Assembly (NCBI GenBank): GCA_963750195.1
Contig: CAVVPS010000017.1
Coordinates: forward strand, 124,001 to 188,000
Source: AP-15 sp963750195
GTDB taxonomy: Bacteria > Pseudomonadota > Alphaproteobacteria > ATCC43930 > CGMCC-115725
Reading direction: 5' to 3'
Length of the DNA: 64,000 bases
The number at the start of each line of letters is the position of its first letter. Position 1 is the first letter of the stretch. A model generated the notes under the pieces. It was not told where the DNA came from. It did no database searches and saw only the letters and a program-made list of their open reading frames with translations. The position numbers and the translations under genes are program-made. Positions 7,580 to 16,287 of the stretch are shown here, piece by piece.

Positions 7580-8317
7580 ATGAACCGACGGCGCTTCCTG
7601 TTGCGGGCGGCTGCATTGTTGAGTGCGGTACCCTATCGTGGATGGGCGACGCCGGTCGCGCGCGGGTTGCCCCGATTGCGGCTTATCGATGCCCATACAG
7701 GTGGCACTTTCGATGATGCCTATCGCGATGCCAATGGCCCGATCCCGCGGGTGATGGATGAATTGTGCGTTTTCTTGCGCGATCAGCATTCCGGTCGGAT
7801 GACCAGCATCGACGTCGGCGTCATCGACTTTCTCGCGAACGTCATGGCGGCTACGGGCCAGACCAGTGCCGTCATCCTGTCGGCCTATCGCACGCCCGAA
7901 ACCAACGCGATGCTAGCCCGCACCACCTTCGGGGTTGCCGAGAACAGCCAGCATCTTTACGGCCGCGCGCTCGATGTGCGGTTCCCCACCAGGCTTGCCG
8001 AGGCGATGGCCACGGCGCGCGCGATGCGGCGCGGCGGCGTCGGCTGGTACCCGCATTCCGGTTTCATCCATCTCGACACCGGTCCGGTACGCAACTGGGA
8101 CCTCGAGAACGAGGGGCTGCAGGACCTGTTGATCACGCCGCGAGGAGCACCGTTTGCCCCGAACGGCAAGGGCGTGATGTTGTTCAATGGGCCCGGCACC
8201 CTGATCATCGGCGGCGGCAAACCTTCGGTCATATTGCCTGGGAAGGTTTTGGCCTCGTTGCGCCGGCGGGTCGGTTTGTCCCATCTATTGGCGAAGGCGG
8301 CGACAACGGCGCAGTGA
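7580..8317 (+). CDS. DUF882/YcbK-like M15 family peptidase, Tat-exported
   Basis: A 245-residue protein. NRRRFLLRAAALLSA at the N-terminus is a twin-arginine signal. The catalytic fold is the zinc D,D-/L,D-peptidase M15 type seen in the DUF882 family: SAYRTPETNAML, then SQHLYGRALDVRF with the H-x6-D zinc motif, then the second zinc histidine in HSGFIHLDTG. Family members act in the periplasm on peptidoglycan cross-links. The C-terminal 60 residues after the catalytic core are an extension without recognisable motif. No strong Shine-Dalgarno precedes the ATG. The gene stands alone. Confidence 0.8.
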   Translation: MNRRRFLLRAAALLSAVPYRGWATPVARGLPRLRLIDAHTGGTFDDAYRDANGPIPRVMDELCVFLRDQHSGRMTSIDVGVIDFLANVMAATGQTSAVILSAYRTPETNAMLARTTFGVAENSQHLYGRALDVRFPTRLAEAMATARAMRRGGVGWYPHSGFIHLDTGPVRNWDLENEGLQDLLITPRGAPFAPNGKGVMLFNGPGTLIIGGGKPSVILPGKVLASLRRRVGLSHLLAKAATTAQ

Positions 8318-8444
8318 CGGTAGCTCACGGGTCGGAAGGCGACGCTTCGGACGAGGTTCTCACGACCGGTTTGCGACAATTGATTATAATCGGATCCGCT
8401 AGGCCGCGCGTCAGTGGCGTAGCGGGCAACGGGAGGACATCGTC

Positions 8445-10703
8445 ATTACCAGCGAGCAACGGGGCTATCCGGGCTTTCCCGGCAAGATCGGGCGAACGCG
8501 CGAGGAATCGGAGCCGCATTGGAATTTGCCGGTGCGCCCGCCGCCGGGGTCGCCGAACATCGTGATCGTCTTGATGGACGATATGGGTTGGGCGGATATC
8601 GGCTGTTACGGCTCGGAAATCGCCACCCCCAACATCGATGCGCTGGCCGGCCGGGGCATTCGGTTTAGCCACTATACGACGCATCCGATCTGTTCGCCGG
8701 CGCGCGCCGCCTTGCTGACCGGGATCAACGCCCATTCGGTGGCGACCGGATGGCTGGCCAACAACAATCCGGGCTTCCCAGGCTATTTCGGGGACATTCC
8801 GCTCGACGCGCCGACGATCGCCGAAACCCTGCGCGCGGCCGGATACGCGACCGCCGCGGTCGGCAAGTGGCACAATTCGACCGATGGCGCAGCGCCCAAT
8901 CCCACTTGGCCGACCCATCGCGGCTTCGACCGTTTCTACGGGTTTCTCGAAGGCGAGACCGGGTATTTCTTTCCAGCCCGCATCGTCTACAACAACACCG
9001 TCGCGCCGATCGACGCCTATCCCGAGGGCTACTACGCGACCGACGATTGGATGGAAAAGGCGATCGGCTTCGTCGCCGAGATCCGCAACCAGGACCCGAG
9101 CCGGCCGTTCTTTCTCTACGTCGCCAACAATGCCGTGCACGGGCCGTTGCAAGCCAAGGAAGCAGATCTGGCGAAATACTGCGGCCGGTACGATGCCGGC
9201 TGGGACGCGCTCCGCGCCGCGCGCTTTCAGCGCCAGATGGCGATGGGGTTGGTCCCGGCGGGGAGCCGGCTTGCCGAGCGTGATCCGGCGGTGCCGGCCT
9301 GGGACGATGTTCCCGCCGACCAGCAGCGGCTCTTTGCGCGGCACATGGAAACCTATGCCGCAATGCTTGACTGCGCCGACCAGAATATCGGCCGCCTCGT
9401 GGCGTTGCTCGAAGAGCTCGGCGAGCTCGACAACACGATCTTTGTCTTCACTTCCGACAATGGCGGCACCAACTCCGCCGGGCCCGCCGGCGCGCTGCAT
9501 TTCAACCGGCGTTATGCCGGGCTGCCAGGATTGCCGGTGGAGGTCGATCTGGAGCGCGAGGCTTGGATCGGCACCGGACGGGGATCCGCCGTTTATCCGA
9601 TGGGTTGGGCGCAGGTCTCCAATACTCCCTTTCCGTCCTACAAGACCTACACTGGCGGCGGCGGCCGGCGCGTCAGCTTCGTCGTCTCGTGGCCCGACAA
9701 GCTGAAGGATTTTGGGGCCGTCCGCAGCCAGTTCGGCCATGTAATCGACGTGATGCCGACCCTGCTGGATCTCGCGGGCGTGCCGGCTCTGGAAACGTCG
9801 CACGGCGACCCTGCCCAGCCGATGCAGGGCAAGAGCCTGGCGCCGGTGCTGCGGGATGCGGATGCCCCGGCGCCGCGCAGCGAGCAGTATTACGAATGCT
9901 GGGCCAACCGGGCCTATTACCGCGACGGCTGGGTCGCGGTCTCATTGCAGAAGCGCGGCGAGACCATCGATTTCGACAATTGGACATTGCACGCCCATGC
10001 CGAGGATTTCTCCGAGAGCATGGATTTGCGCCGCCAGCACCCGCAAAAGCTCGAGGAGCTGGTCGCGGCCTTCGACGCGGCCGCGTGGGCGAACATGGTC
10101 TATCCGCTCGACAACCGTACACCGGCGCAAAAATTCCTGGAGGTGCCGCCGCATCAGCGGCCTCCGGCCATCGGGCGGCGACGGTTTCTGCCGAACGGCC
10201 AGACCGTGCACCGCAATGTAATCGCTCCTCTGATCGGCAACCGAAATTTCACCATCATCGCGCGCTTTCGGCACGGTAGCGCGGACGAGGGCGTGCTGTT
10301 CGCGATCGGCGACGTCGCCGGCGGTCTGGTGCTTTACATTGAGGACCGAACCCTGCGGCTCACCTATAACGGGTTTGGCCGATTTTACGCGTTGGCCGGC
10401 CCTGCGGTGTCGGAGGGCGAACGCAGTGCTGCGCTCGAATTCGAGGCGCTCGGCAGGCGGCGCGGCCGCGGCCGGCTGGTCCTTGATGGAAGCGACAACG
10501 GCGAGTGGCACGATCTCAGCCCGACCCTGACGGGCGGGTTTCACGAGGGGCTCGATATCGGTCTCGATCGCCGCGCCCCGGTCGATTGGGCATTGTGGGA
10601 ACGCCACGGCATTTACCGCTACGGCGGAACGATCCGCGACGTCGTTGTCGAGTCCGGCCCGTTTGCTCCCGACATGAGCCTCGCCACGGGCCAGCAGGTA
10701 TAA
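8445..10703 (+). CDS. Arylsulfatase (type I sulfatase)
   Basis: A sulfatase of the alkaline phosphatase superfamily, about 750 residues. It contains the formylglycine signature CSPARAALLTG, so the cysteine would be oxidised by a formylglycine-generating enzyme. It also has the metal-binding VLMDDMGWADIGCYGS, the AAVGKWH motif and the later FTSDNGG motif. It hydrolyses sulfate esters, releasing sulfate and an alcohol. The first canonical start in frame is TTG at 8526, but the family-conserved N-terminus (GYPGFPGKIGRTREESEPHW) reads on upstream without a stop, back to an ATT at 8445 placed 8 bases after GGAGG (8432-8436). I therefore place the start there. It may be a true non-AUG start or an ATG misread. 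No sulfatase-maturation gene is nearby. Confidence 0.88.
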   Translation: MTSEQRGYPGFPGKIGRTREESEPHWNLPVRPPPGSPNIVIVLMDDMGWADIGCYGSEIATPNIDALAGRGIRFSHYTTHPICSPARAALLTGINAHSVATGWLANNNPGFPGYFGDIPLDAPTIAETLRAAGYATAAVGKWHNSTDGAAPNPTWPTHRGFDRFYGFLEGETGYFFPARIVYNNTVAPIDAYPEGYYATDDWMEKAIGFVAEIRNQDPSRPFFLYVANNAVHGPLQAKEADLAKYCGRYDAGWDALRAARFQRQMAMGLVPAGSRLAERDPAVPAWDDVPADQQRLFARHMETYAAMLDCADQNIGRLVALLEELGELDNTIFVFTSDNGGTNSAGPAGALHFNRRYAGLPGLPVEVDLEREAWIGTGRGSAVYPMGWAQVSNTPFPSYKTYTGGGGRRVSFVVSWPDKLKDFGAVRSQFGHVIDVMPTLLDLAGVPALETSHGDPAQPMQGKSLAPVLRDADAPAPRSEQYYECWANRAYYRDGWVAVSLQKRGETIDFDNWTLHAHAEDFSESMDLRRQHPQKLEELVAAFDAAAWANMVYPLDNRTPAQKFLEVPPHQRPPAIGRRRFLPNGQTVHRNVIAPLIGNRNFTIIARFRHGSADEGVLFAIGDVAGGLVLYIEDRTLRLTYNGFGRFYALAGPAVSEGERSAALEFEALGRRRGRGRLVLDGSDNGEWHDLSPTLTGGFHEGLDIGLDRRAPVDWALWERHGIYRYGGTIRDVVVESGPFAPDMSLATGQQV

Positions 10704-10871
10704 TCAGATAGTTGATGGCCTTGATCGGCAGCGCATCCGTCACGTCGGATGCGGTAGGCGGCGTCTACAAGGCGCTTGACACCGAGAGCCTCGGACGCGT
10801 TAACGGCGCGAGATTGGGAACGGCCGTTTTGCGCCCCAAAGGAGACCCTGATTGGCGAACGGAGCTAACGC

Positions 10872-11087
10872 ATGTCGCTGCGGGACCGGGAGGATTTGAT
10901 GCCGCGGCCCCGCGCAGCCGATGATTTCGAGACGATCCGTGCTCGCATGGACGAGTTGCGGCGGGAGAAGCTGCCCGCGCAGCCCACCCCGACGGCCGAC
11001 ACCAAACTCGCGGGTCATCGTGGCCCTTGCGGCTGTGGCCACAGCCTCTTCCCCGATGAGTGCGACGGATCGTGCAAGGCGTTTTGA
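10872..11087 (+). CDS. Small Cys-rich hypothetical protein, 71 residues
   Basis: GGAG eight bases before the ATG supports translation. The N-terminal half is charged and probably helical (DDFETIRARMDELRREK). The C-terminal 20 residues hold four cysteines and a histidine (CGCGHSLFPDECDGSCKAF), a spacing that could bind zinc or another metal. No signal peptide. I do not recognise the family. It lies between the sulfatase and an alcohol dehydrogenase, same strand. Confidence 0.6.
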   Translation: MSLRDREDLMPRPRAADDFETIRARMDELRREKLPAQPTPTADTKLAGHRGPCGCGHSLFPDECDGSCKAF

Positions 11088-11195
11088 TGTAGGGGGTGTC
11101 ATCTGACGCGATTGGGGCAATCGGCGCACGGCGCCAAAAGCCGGCGTCGGGGGAGGTGATGGAACCGGGAAGTTCGACCTAGCCAGGAGGCAGCG

Positions 11196-12212
11196 ATGGC
11201 AAAAATGCGGGCGGTGCAGGTGGCGCGGGCGGGCGGTCCGCTTGAACTCGTCGAGCGCGACGCGCCCGAGCCGTCGCGGGGCGAGGTTCGCGTCCGCATC
11301 GAGGCTTGCGGCGTGTGCCATAGCGACAGTCTCACCGTCGAAGGGCAATGGCCCGGACTCTCCTTCCCGCGCATCCCCGGGCACGAGATCGCCGGCGTGA
11401 TCGACGCAGTCGGCGCGGGCGTGGTCGGCTGGAGCGCCGGGCAGCGCGTCGGTGTCGGCTGGTTTGGAGGGCATTGCGGGCATTGCGAGCCGTGCCGGCG
11501 CGGCTGGCTGATCGATTGCCGCAACCTGCGCATTCCCGGCATCTCGTACGACGGCGGCTATGCCGAGGCGATGGTGGCCCCCGCTGACGCGCTCGCTGCG
11601 ATCCCCGACGAACTTGGCGACGCCGACGCCGCGCCGCTGCTCTGCGCCGGGGTCACGACCTTCAATGCGCTGCGCCATAGCGGCGCGATGCCGGGCGACG
11701 TGGTCGCGATCCTGGGTATCGGCGGCCTCGGCCATCTCGGGGTGCAGTTCGCGAACAAGCTGGGCTTCCGCACCGTCGCGATCGCGCGCGGCGCCGACAA
11801 GGAGGCGCTCGCCCGCAAGCTCGGCGCGCACCATTTTATCGATAACGCGACAGAGGACGTGGCTGCGGCGCTCAACCGCCTCGGCGGCGCCCGGGCCGTG
11901 CTGGCGACCGTCACCAGCGCCAAGGCGATGACGCCGGCGATCGACGGGCTCGCGGTGCGCGGCCGGCTCATCGTGGTGGGCGTCGACCCTGAGCCGATCC
12001 AGGTCACGCCGCTGCAACTGATTGGCGCGAGCCGCAGCGTCGTGGGTCATGCCGCCGGCGCGTCGATCAACTCGCAGGACACGCTCGCTTTCAGCGTCCT
12101 GACGGGCGTCCGTCCGATGATCGAGACCATGCCGCTCGCGCGCGCGCCCGAGGCCTATGCGCGAATGATGCGGGGCGACGCGCGCTTCCGGATGGTGCTG
12201 ACGATGGCGTAG
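11196..12212 (+). CDS. Zinc-dependent alcohol dehydrogenase (MDR family)
   Basis: A 338-residue medium-chain dehydrogenase. The catalytic zinc ligands are C41 in CGVCHSD and H63-E64 in PGHEIAG. The structural zinc lobe has C94, C97, C100 and C108 (GGHCGHCEPC...DC). The Rossmann motif is GIGGLGHLG. It oxidises alcohols or reduces aldehydes with NAD(H). The overall pattern matches the AdhA/AdhP-type propanol-preferring group. A perfect AGGAGG at 11184-11189 sets the start. It ends 8 bases before the convergent MFS gene. Confidence 0.9.
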   Translation: MAKMRAVQVARAGGPLELVERDAPEPSRGEVRVRIEACGVCHSDSLTVEGQWPGLSFPRIPGHEIAGVIDAVGAGVVGWSAGQRVGVGWFGGHCGHCEPCRRGWLIDCRNLRIPGISYDGGYAEAMVAPADALAAIPDELGDADAAPLLCAGVTTFNALRHSGAMPGDVVAILGIGGLGHLGVQFANKLGFRTVAIARGADKEALARKLGAHHFIDNATEDVAAALNRLGGARAVLATVTSAKAMTPAIDGLAVRGRLIVVGVDPEPIQVTPLQLIGASRSVVGHAAGASINSQDTLAFSVLTGVRPMIETMPLARAPEAYARMMRGDARFRMVLTMA

Positions 12213-12220
12213 CACCGATG

Positions 12221-13513
12221 CTAGCTGCGGCCGACGGCTGGCCGGGAAGGATACGCCGCCGCGCCCGGCGCCTCGGGCTCAAGGTCCGCGATGGCGCGGC
12301 CGCGCGTCTCCGGAAGCAGCAACAGCATCACGATCATCAGCACGTGGGCCAAGGTCGAGAACAGCGCAATTGCCGCCCCCAGCGGCATTATCACCGTCGC
12401 AAAGCCGATCGCGGTCATGAACACCGAACCGACCGCCCGGCCGGCATTGTAGCAGAAACCCTGACCGGTGCCGCGGATGCTGGTCGGGTAGAGTTCCGTC
12501 ATGAACGGGCCCATCGGTGCGAACTTCATCAGGATCGCCGTGTTGAGCGGGATCCCGAGGAGCAGGAGACCGGTGTAGCCGACCGGCACGTAAAGATAGA
12601 CGAGCACCATGATGATCGTCGCGATGGCCGAGATCATGAACGTCCATTTACGGCCGATCGCATCGGCTAGATAGGCGCCGATCACAAAGCCGATCAGCGC
12701 CCCGAATGCCTGGACCGCGACGAACAGCCCGGTGCCGGAGGCCGATAGATGGCGCACCGTGCGCAGATAGGTCGGCATCCAGAACCCGACGGCCCAGACG
12801 CCGCCCTGCGCCCCCATGACCATCAGCGATACTTTTATCGTCAGCCACAGATACGGCCCGCGAAACGCCGCGAGCAGGTGACCGATCCCAGGCTGCGCGG
12901 TGCTGCGCCGCCGCTCCGTAAACGCCTCCAATTCCGGAATGCTGCGGCGGATCCATAGCACAAACAGGCCGGGCAAGATGCCGACCGCGAATAACGCCCG
13001 CCACGCGATCGTTTCGGGCAGAATAGCGAACAGGCCGGCGTAGACGAGCGCCGCCAGGCCCGGGCCAACCGCCGCGCCGGTCTGCACGAAGCCGACGCCG
13101 CGGCCGCGATATTTGTCGCGGATGACCTCACCCATCAGTACCGCGCCGGTAGCCCACTCACCACCGAAGCCAAGCCCGTGCAAGCCGCGCAGGATGAACA
13201 GCTGCTCGAAGTTTTGCGCGAAGCTACACAGGAAGGTGAAGATCGAGTACCACAGGATCGCGATCTGCAGCATGCGCACGCGGCCGAAGCGGTCCGCGAG
13301 AGAGCCGGCGAACCAGCCCCCGAACGCCGAGGTCACGACGGTGACTGTGCCGATCGTGCCGGCGGCGCCGGTCGATATGCCCCATACCGCAATGATCGTG
13401 GGTACGACATAGCTGTACAGCTGTTGATCGAAGCCGTCCAAGGTCCAGCCGCCCCAGCAGGCGAGCATCGTCCGGCGTTCCCGTGAGGTCAGATCGCGCA
13501 GCCAGGCCAACAT
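12221..13513 (-). CDS. MFS transporter, AAHS/NanT-like
   Basis: A 430-residue, 12-helix carrier. The opening WGGWTLDGFDQQLYSYVVP contains the DGFD aspartate of the aromatic acid:H+ symporter and sialic-acid transporter group. Loop 2-3 reads ADRFGRVRML, and RGLHGLGFGGEWATGAVLMGE is the typical helix 4 signature. It probably imports an organic acid by proton symport; the substrate is unknown. GGGGG lies 9 bases before the ATG. It is divergent from the amidohydrolase at 13743, with a shared 229-base promoter region. Confidence 0.85.
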   Translation of the reverse strand: MLAWLRDLTSRERRTMLACWGGWTLDGFDQQLYSYVVPTIIAVWGISTGAAGTIGTVTVVTSAFGGWFAGSLADRFGRVRMLQIAILWYSIFTFLCSFAQNFEQLFILRGLHGLGFGGEWATGAVLMGEVIRDKYRGRGVGFVQTGAAVGPGLAALVYAGLFAILPETIAWRALFAVGILPGLFVLWIRRSIPELEAFTERRRSTAQPGIGHLLAAFRGPYLWLTIKVSLMVMGAQGGVWAVGFWMPTYLRTVRHLSASGTGLFVAVQAFGALIGFVIGAYLADAIGRKWTFMISAIATIIMVLVYLYVPVGYTGLLLLGIPLNTAILMKFAPMGPFMTELYPTSIRGTGQGFCYNAGRAVGSVFMTAIGFATVIMPLGAAIALFSTLAHVLMIVMLLLLPETRGRAIADLEPEAPGAAAYPSRPAVGRS

Positions 13514-13742
13514 CGCATTTCCCCCTAACTTTTTTGGTCGATCTGTTGACTTATCGGCAATTTGATCTTAGCCGGCCAGACACGCCGCCGCATCCCTGAT
13601 GCGCCGTCCGCCGCCGGGGCTCGCCGCCGTCGCCGAAGCTGGCGAGCGCCGCGTATCCCCGCCGAGGCCTTGACCCCTGATCTGACAGATGTCCTGATGG
13701 AGCTGTCGAACGCAATATTCGTCGATTTCAGACGGCGAGACC

Positions 13743-14996
13743 ATGGCAAACAATTCAACAAGGTCCGCGAAGGTCAGGGTTATCCATGCCGGCTCTTTGC
13801 TCGCCGACCCGGACATGCCGCCCAAGTCCGAGCAGAGCATTCTGATCGACGGGGAGCGGATCAAAGCGGTGTCGGACGGCTTCGTTGATCCGCCTCCGGG
13901 CGGTGAGCTGATCGATCTGCGCCGGAAATTCGTCCTTCCCGGGCTGATCGATTGCCATGTGCACCTGACATCGCAGCTCGACCGGGAATCCAGACTGCGC
14001 AAGGTCGAAGATTCCGACCCCAAGGTCGGCTTCAATGCGGCGTATCACGCGGCCGTCACCCTGGGCGCCGGTTTCACTACCGTGCGCGACGTCGGTGCTG
14101 CTGGTAATCCCGATGTTATTTTCGCATTGCGGGCCGCCATCGCCGAAAGGAAGGTTGCCGGGCCGCGAATTCTTTGCGTCGGCGCCATTCTCTCGCCTAC
14201 CGGCGGTCACGGCCAGACCTATGGCTATCGCCACGACGTTTGCGCTTGCGTGCAATCAACCTCGGGAATTTGCGACGGCGTTGACGAATGTCGCCGCGCG
14301 GTGCGCCGCCAGGTCAGCCATGGCGCGGACGCGATCAAGTTTGTAGCGACCGGCGGCGTGCTCTCTAACATCAAGGCCGGCCTCGACCAGCAATTCACTG
14401 ACGAGGAAATCCGCTCGATCATCGAAACGGCCCATCGCCTGGGCCGGCGCGTCGCCGCCCATGCGCACGGCGCTGCCGGCATCAACGCGGCGCTCGAAGC
14501 CGGTGTCGACTCAATCGAGCATGGGAGCTTCCTCGACGCTCGCTCGCTCGAGCTGTTCCTCGCCAAAGGCGCGTTTCATGTGCCGACGATCATTGCCGGC
14601 GTCACGGTCTTGCAGATGGCGCAGGGCGACGGCGTATTGACGCCAGCGCAAATCGAGAAGGCGATGATCGTCGGCGTCAAGATCAAGGAGGCCCTCGCCC
14701 GCTCGCACAAGGCCGGCGTGACGATCGCGTTCGGCACCGATATGGGTGTGGGGCCGCACGGACAGAACGCACGCGAGTTCGGCTACATGGTCGAAGCAGG
14801 GATGCCCTCCCGCGAAGCGATCAAAGCAGCGACGGTCAATGCCGCCAAGCTGCTCGACCTGTCCGACGAAGTTGGAACGATCGCGCCCGGCAAATCGGCC
14901 GATGTCATCGCGGTGGATTCGAGCCCGCTCGACGACGTGTCCGTACTCGAGCGCGTGGCCTTCGTAATGACGCGCGGCGACGTCTATCGGGAGTGA
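13743..14996 (+). CDS. Metal-dependent amidohydrolase, imidazolonepropionase/Xaa-Pro dipeptidase-like
   Basis: A 417-residue TIM-barrel amidohydrolase with a binuclear metal site: DCHVHL after the N-terminal beta sandwich, the probable carboxylated lysine in ADAIKFVATGG, then AAHAHG and SIEHGS histidines, and GTDMGVG with the final catalytic aspartate. The C-terminal VGTIAPGKSADVIAVDSSPL is typical of the group. Members cleave prolidase-type dipeptides (L-Xaa-L-Pro), lactones or other cyclic amides in the cytoplasm. It is divergent from the MFS importer, which may bring in the substrate. The Shine-Dalgarno is weak (GGCGAG). Confidence 0.85.
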   Translation: MANNSTRSAKVRVIHAGSLLADPDMPPKSEQSILIDGERIKAVSDGFVDPPPGGELIDLRRKFVLPGLIDCHVHLTSQLDRESRLRKVEDSDPKVGFNAAYHAAVTLGAGFTTVRDVGAAGNPDVIFALRAAIAERKVAGPRILCVGAILSPTGGHGQTYGYRHDVCACVQSTSGICDGVDECRRAVRRQVSHGADAIKFVATGGVLSNIKAGLDQQFTDEEIRSIIETAHRLGRRVAAHAHGAAGINAALEAGVDSIEHGSFLDARSLELFLAKGAFHVPTIIAGVTVLQMAQGDGVLTPAQIEKAMIVGVKIKEALARSHKAGVTIAFGTDMGVGPHGQNAREFGYMVEAGMPSREAIKAATVNAAKLLDLSDEVGTIAPGKSADVIAVDSSPLDDVSVLERVAFVMTRGDVYRE

Positions 14997-15124
14997 CTTA
15001 GTTCCCGCTCAACGAAGACCTCCCGACACCGCGTCGGCGGCGCGATCCGATAAGCTAGTCCGCTCAACCCTCTGCCTTGCCCCGAACGCACTCGGAGCAA
15101 GGCGGCCCGGTCGGAAGAACGGGG

Positions 15125-15946
15125 TCAGGCAGACGGCGGGAAGAACACCAAGGTGCGCACCTCGATGCTTTCCCGCGGCGGCGCGCCGGGGGTCAGCGGG
15201 TTCTCGAAAGAGGTGTGGAACGACAGGCGAGCACGGCCGTCATTGGCGCTATCGTGGACCCGGATGAACAGCACCTCGTTGGGCTGCTGGTCCGAGAAAT
15301 AGTACCAGCGATGCTTCGGGTTATACTCGACCCGTGAGGTCTCGCCGCGCACATGGGCGTAGACGAGATCGCTGGCGATCAGATCGTCGTCGGTAAAGCT
15401 GCGCGCGTCGCACAGCGCCAGCGGCAAATCCTGCACCGGACCGCGGATCGGCCGCCACACATTGACGATGCCGAAGCGGTGCTTCAGCAGCTCCTCGGCA
15501 TCGGCGCCGAGATGGTCGCGCACGCGGCGGGGCGCCGAGTTCACCGTATGGTCATTGTGCACCTGCCGCGAGGGCTTGGCCAAGCCTTCCCGCGTGGCGT
15601 TGCGCACGTTGTGGTCGAATACAAAAACGCGGCTGGCGCCGAGCTTGTTCTTCAAGAGTTGCTCGACCTCGGGGTAGTAGACGCGCTTGATTTGCTCGGG
15701 ATCATAGAAATCGGATACCGCGGTTGGCGCCTTGACCAGCGCGAAGCCGTTGCGGTCGAGCGTGAACTCGGACTCGCGGCCGCGCGCGTCCTCTATCGTG
15801 ACCTCGTGCGGATCGTCGATGCCATTCGCGCGCGGCACCCCGGGCGGTGGTTCGATGCGATAATAGGCCGGCTTTTCGGCGCCGCGCTTCAGGTAATGGA
15901 GGGTCGATGTGAGGGTAGTCGGGGCTATGGCAACATCCAGCGGCAT
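15125..15946 (-). CDS. CmcJ/NvfI (GA4 desaturase) family oxygenase
   Basis: A 273-residue protein of the family that includes cephamycin CmcJ, fungal AsaB/NvfI and gibberellin GA4 desaturase. Marker segments are DFYDPEQIKRVYYPEVEQLL, VFVFDHNVRN, RQVHNDHT (likely iron ligands), VNVWRPIRGPVQDLPLALCDARS and the final RLSFHTSFENPL. These are Fe(II)/2-oxoglutarate-type oxygenases acting on secondary metabolites or xenobiotics. AAGGAG eight bases before the ATG fixes the start. It is monocistronic, so the substrate is unknown. Confidence 0.8.
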   Translation of the reverse strand: MPLDVAIAPTTLTSTLHYLKRGAEKPAYYRIEPPPGVPRANGIDDPHEVTIEDARGRESEFTLDRNGFALVKAPTAVSDFYDPEQIKRVYYPEVEQLLKNKLGASRVFVFDHNVRNATREGLAKPSRQVHNDHTVNSAPRRVRDHLGADAEELLKHRFGIVNVWRPIRGPVQDLPLALCDARSFTDDDLIASDLVYAHVRGETSRVEYNPKHRWYYFSDQQPNEVLFIRVHDSANDGRARLSFHTSFENPLTPGAPPRESIEVRTLVFFPPSA

Positions 15947-16287
15947 GATTGGGCTCCTTCGATCTTGGGCTCTCTCTTGGTGGCGTTCAGCCTCAGCGCG
16001 TCACGATGCTTCGCCAAGCTCCACTACTCCACGTCATCGAGCGGGTGTCAATCATGATTACAAGATCGACCGGTGGATGAGGTTTATTTGGCATATAAAT
16101 AATGGGTTTTCTACAAAATAGTCTGCAAGGCTATCGGCCGCTCTGCACCCGCCCGAGCAGACCAGCGACGACGACCCTGCGGCCATCAGCGTTCAGGTTT
16201 GCTATTTGAGCATTGCGTTCGGCCTCGCGCCGCAGATGCGGCTGCGCTACCATGTCGCACGATCGGATTGCATCGGAGGAAATGTCG
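15947..16287. other. Divergent intergenic region, AT-rich centre
   Basis: Between the leftward oxygenase and the rightward amidohydrolase. The stretch 16080-16125 is strongly AT-rich and contains TTATTT/AAATAA arms (16084-16102), consistent with a promoter area. No gene is supported. Confidence 0.35.

Noticed and set aside
8325..9803. Long open frame on the minus strand opposite the sulfatase
   Set aside because: It is the antisense of a clear sulfatase in GC-rich DNA; composition is Arg/Pro/Gly-rich and no family motif appears.
10800..12215. Long minus-strand frame opposite the zinc alcohol dehydrogenase
   Set aside because: Antisense shadow; the plus-strand gene has full zinc and Rossmann motifs and a perfect Shine-Dalgarno.
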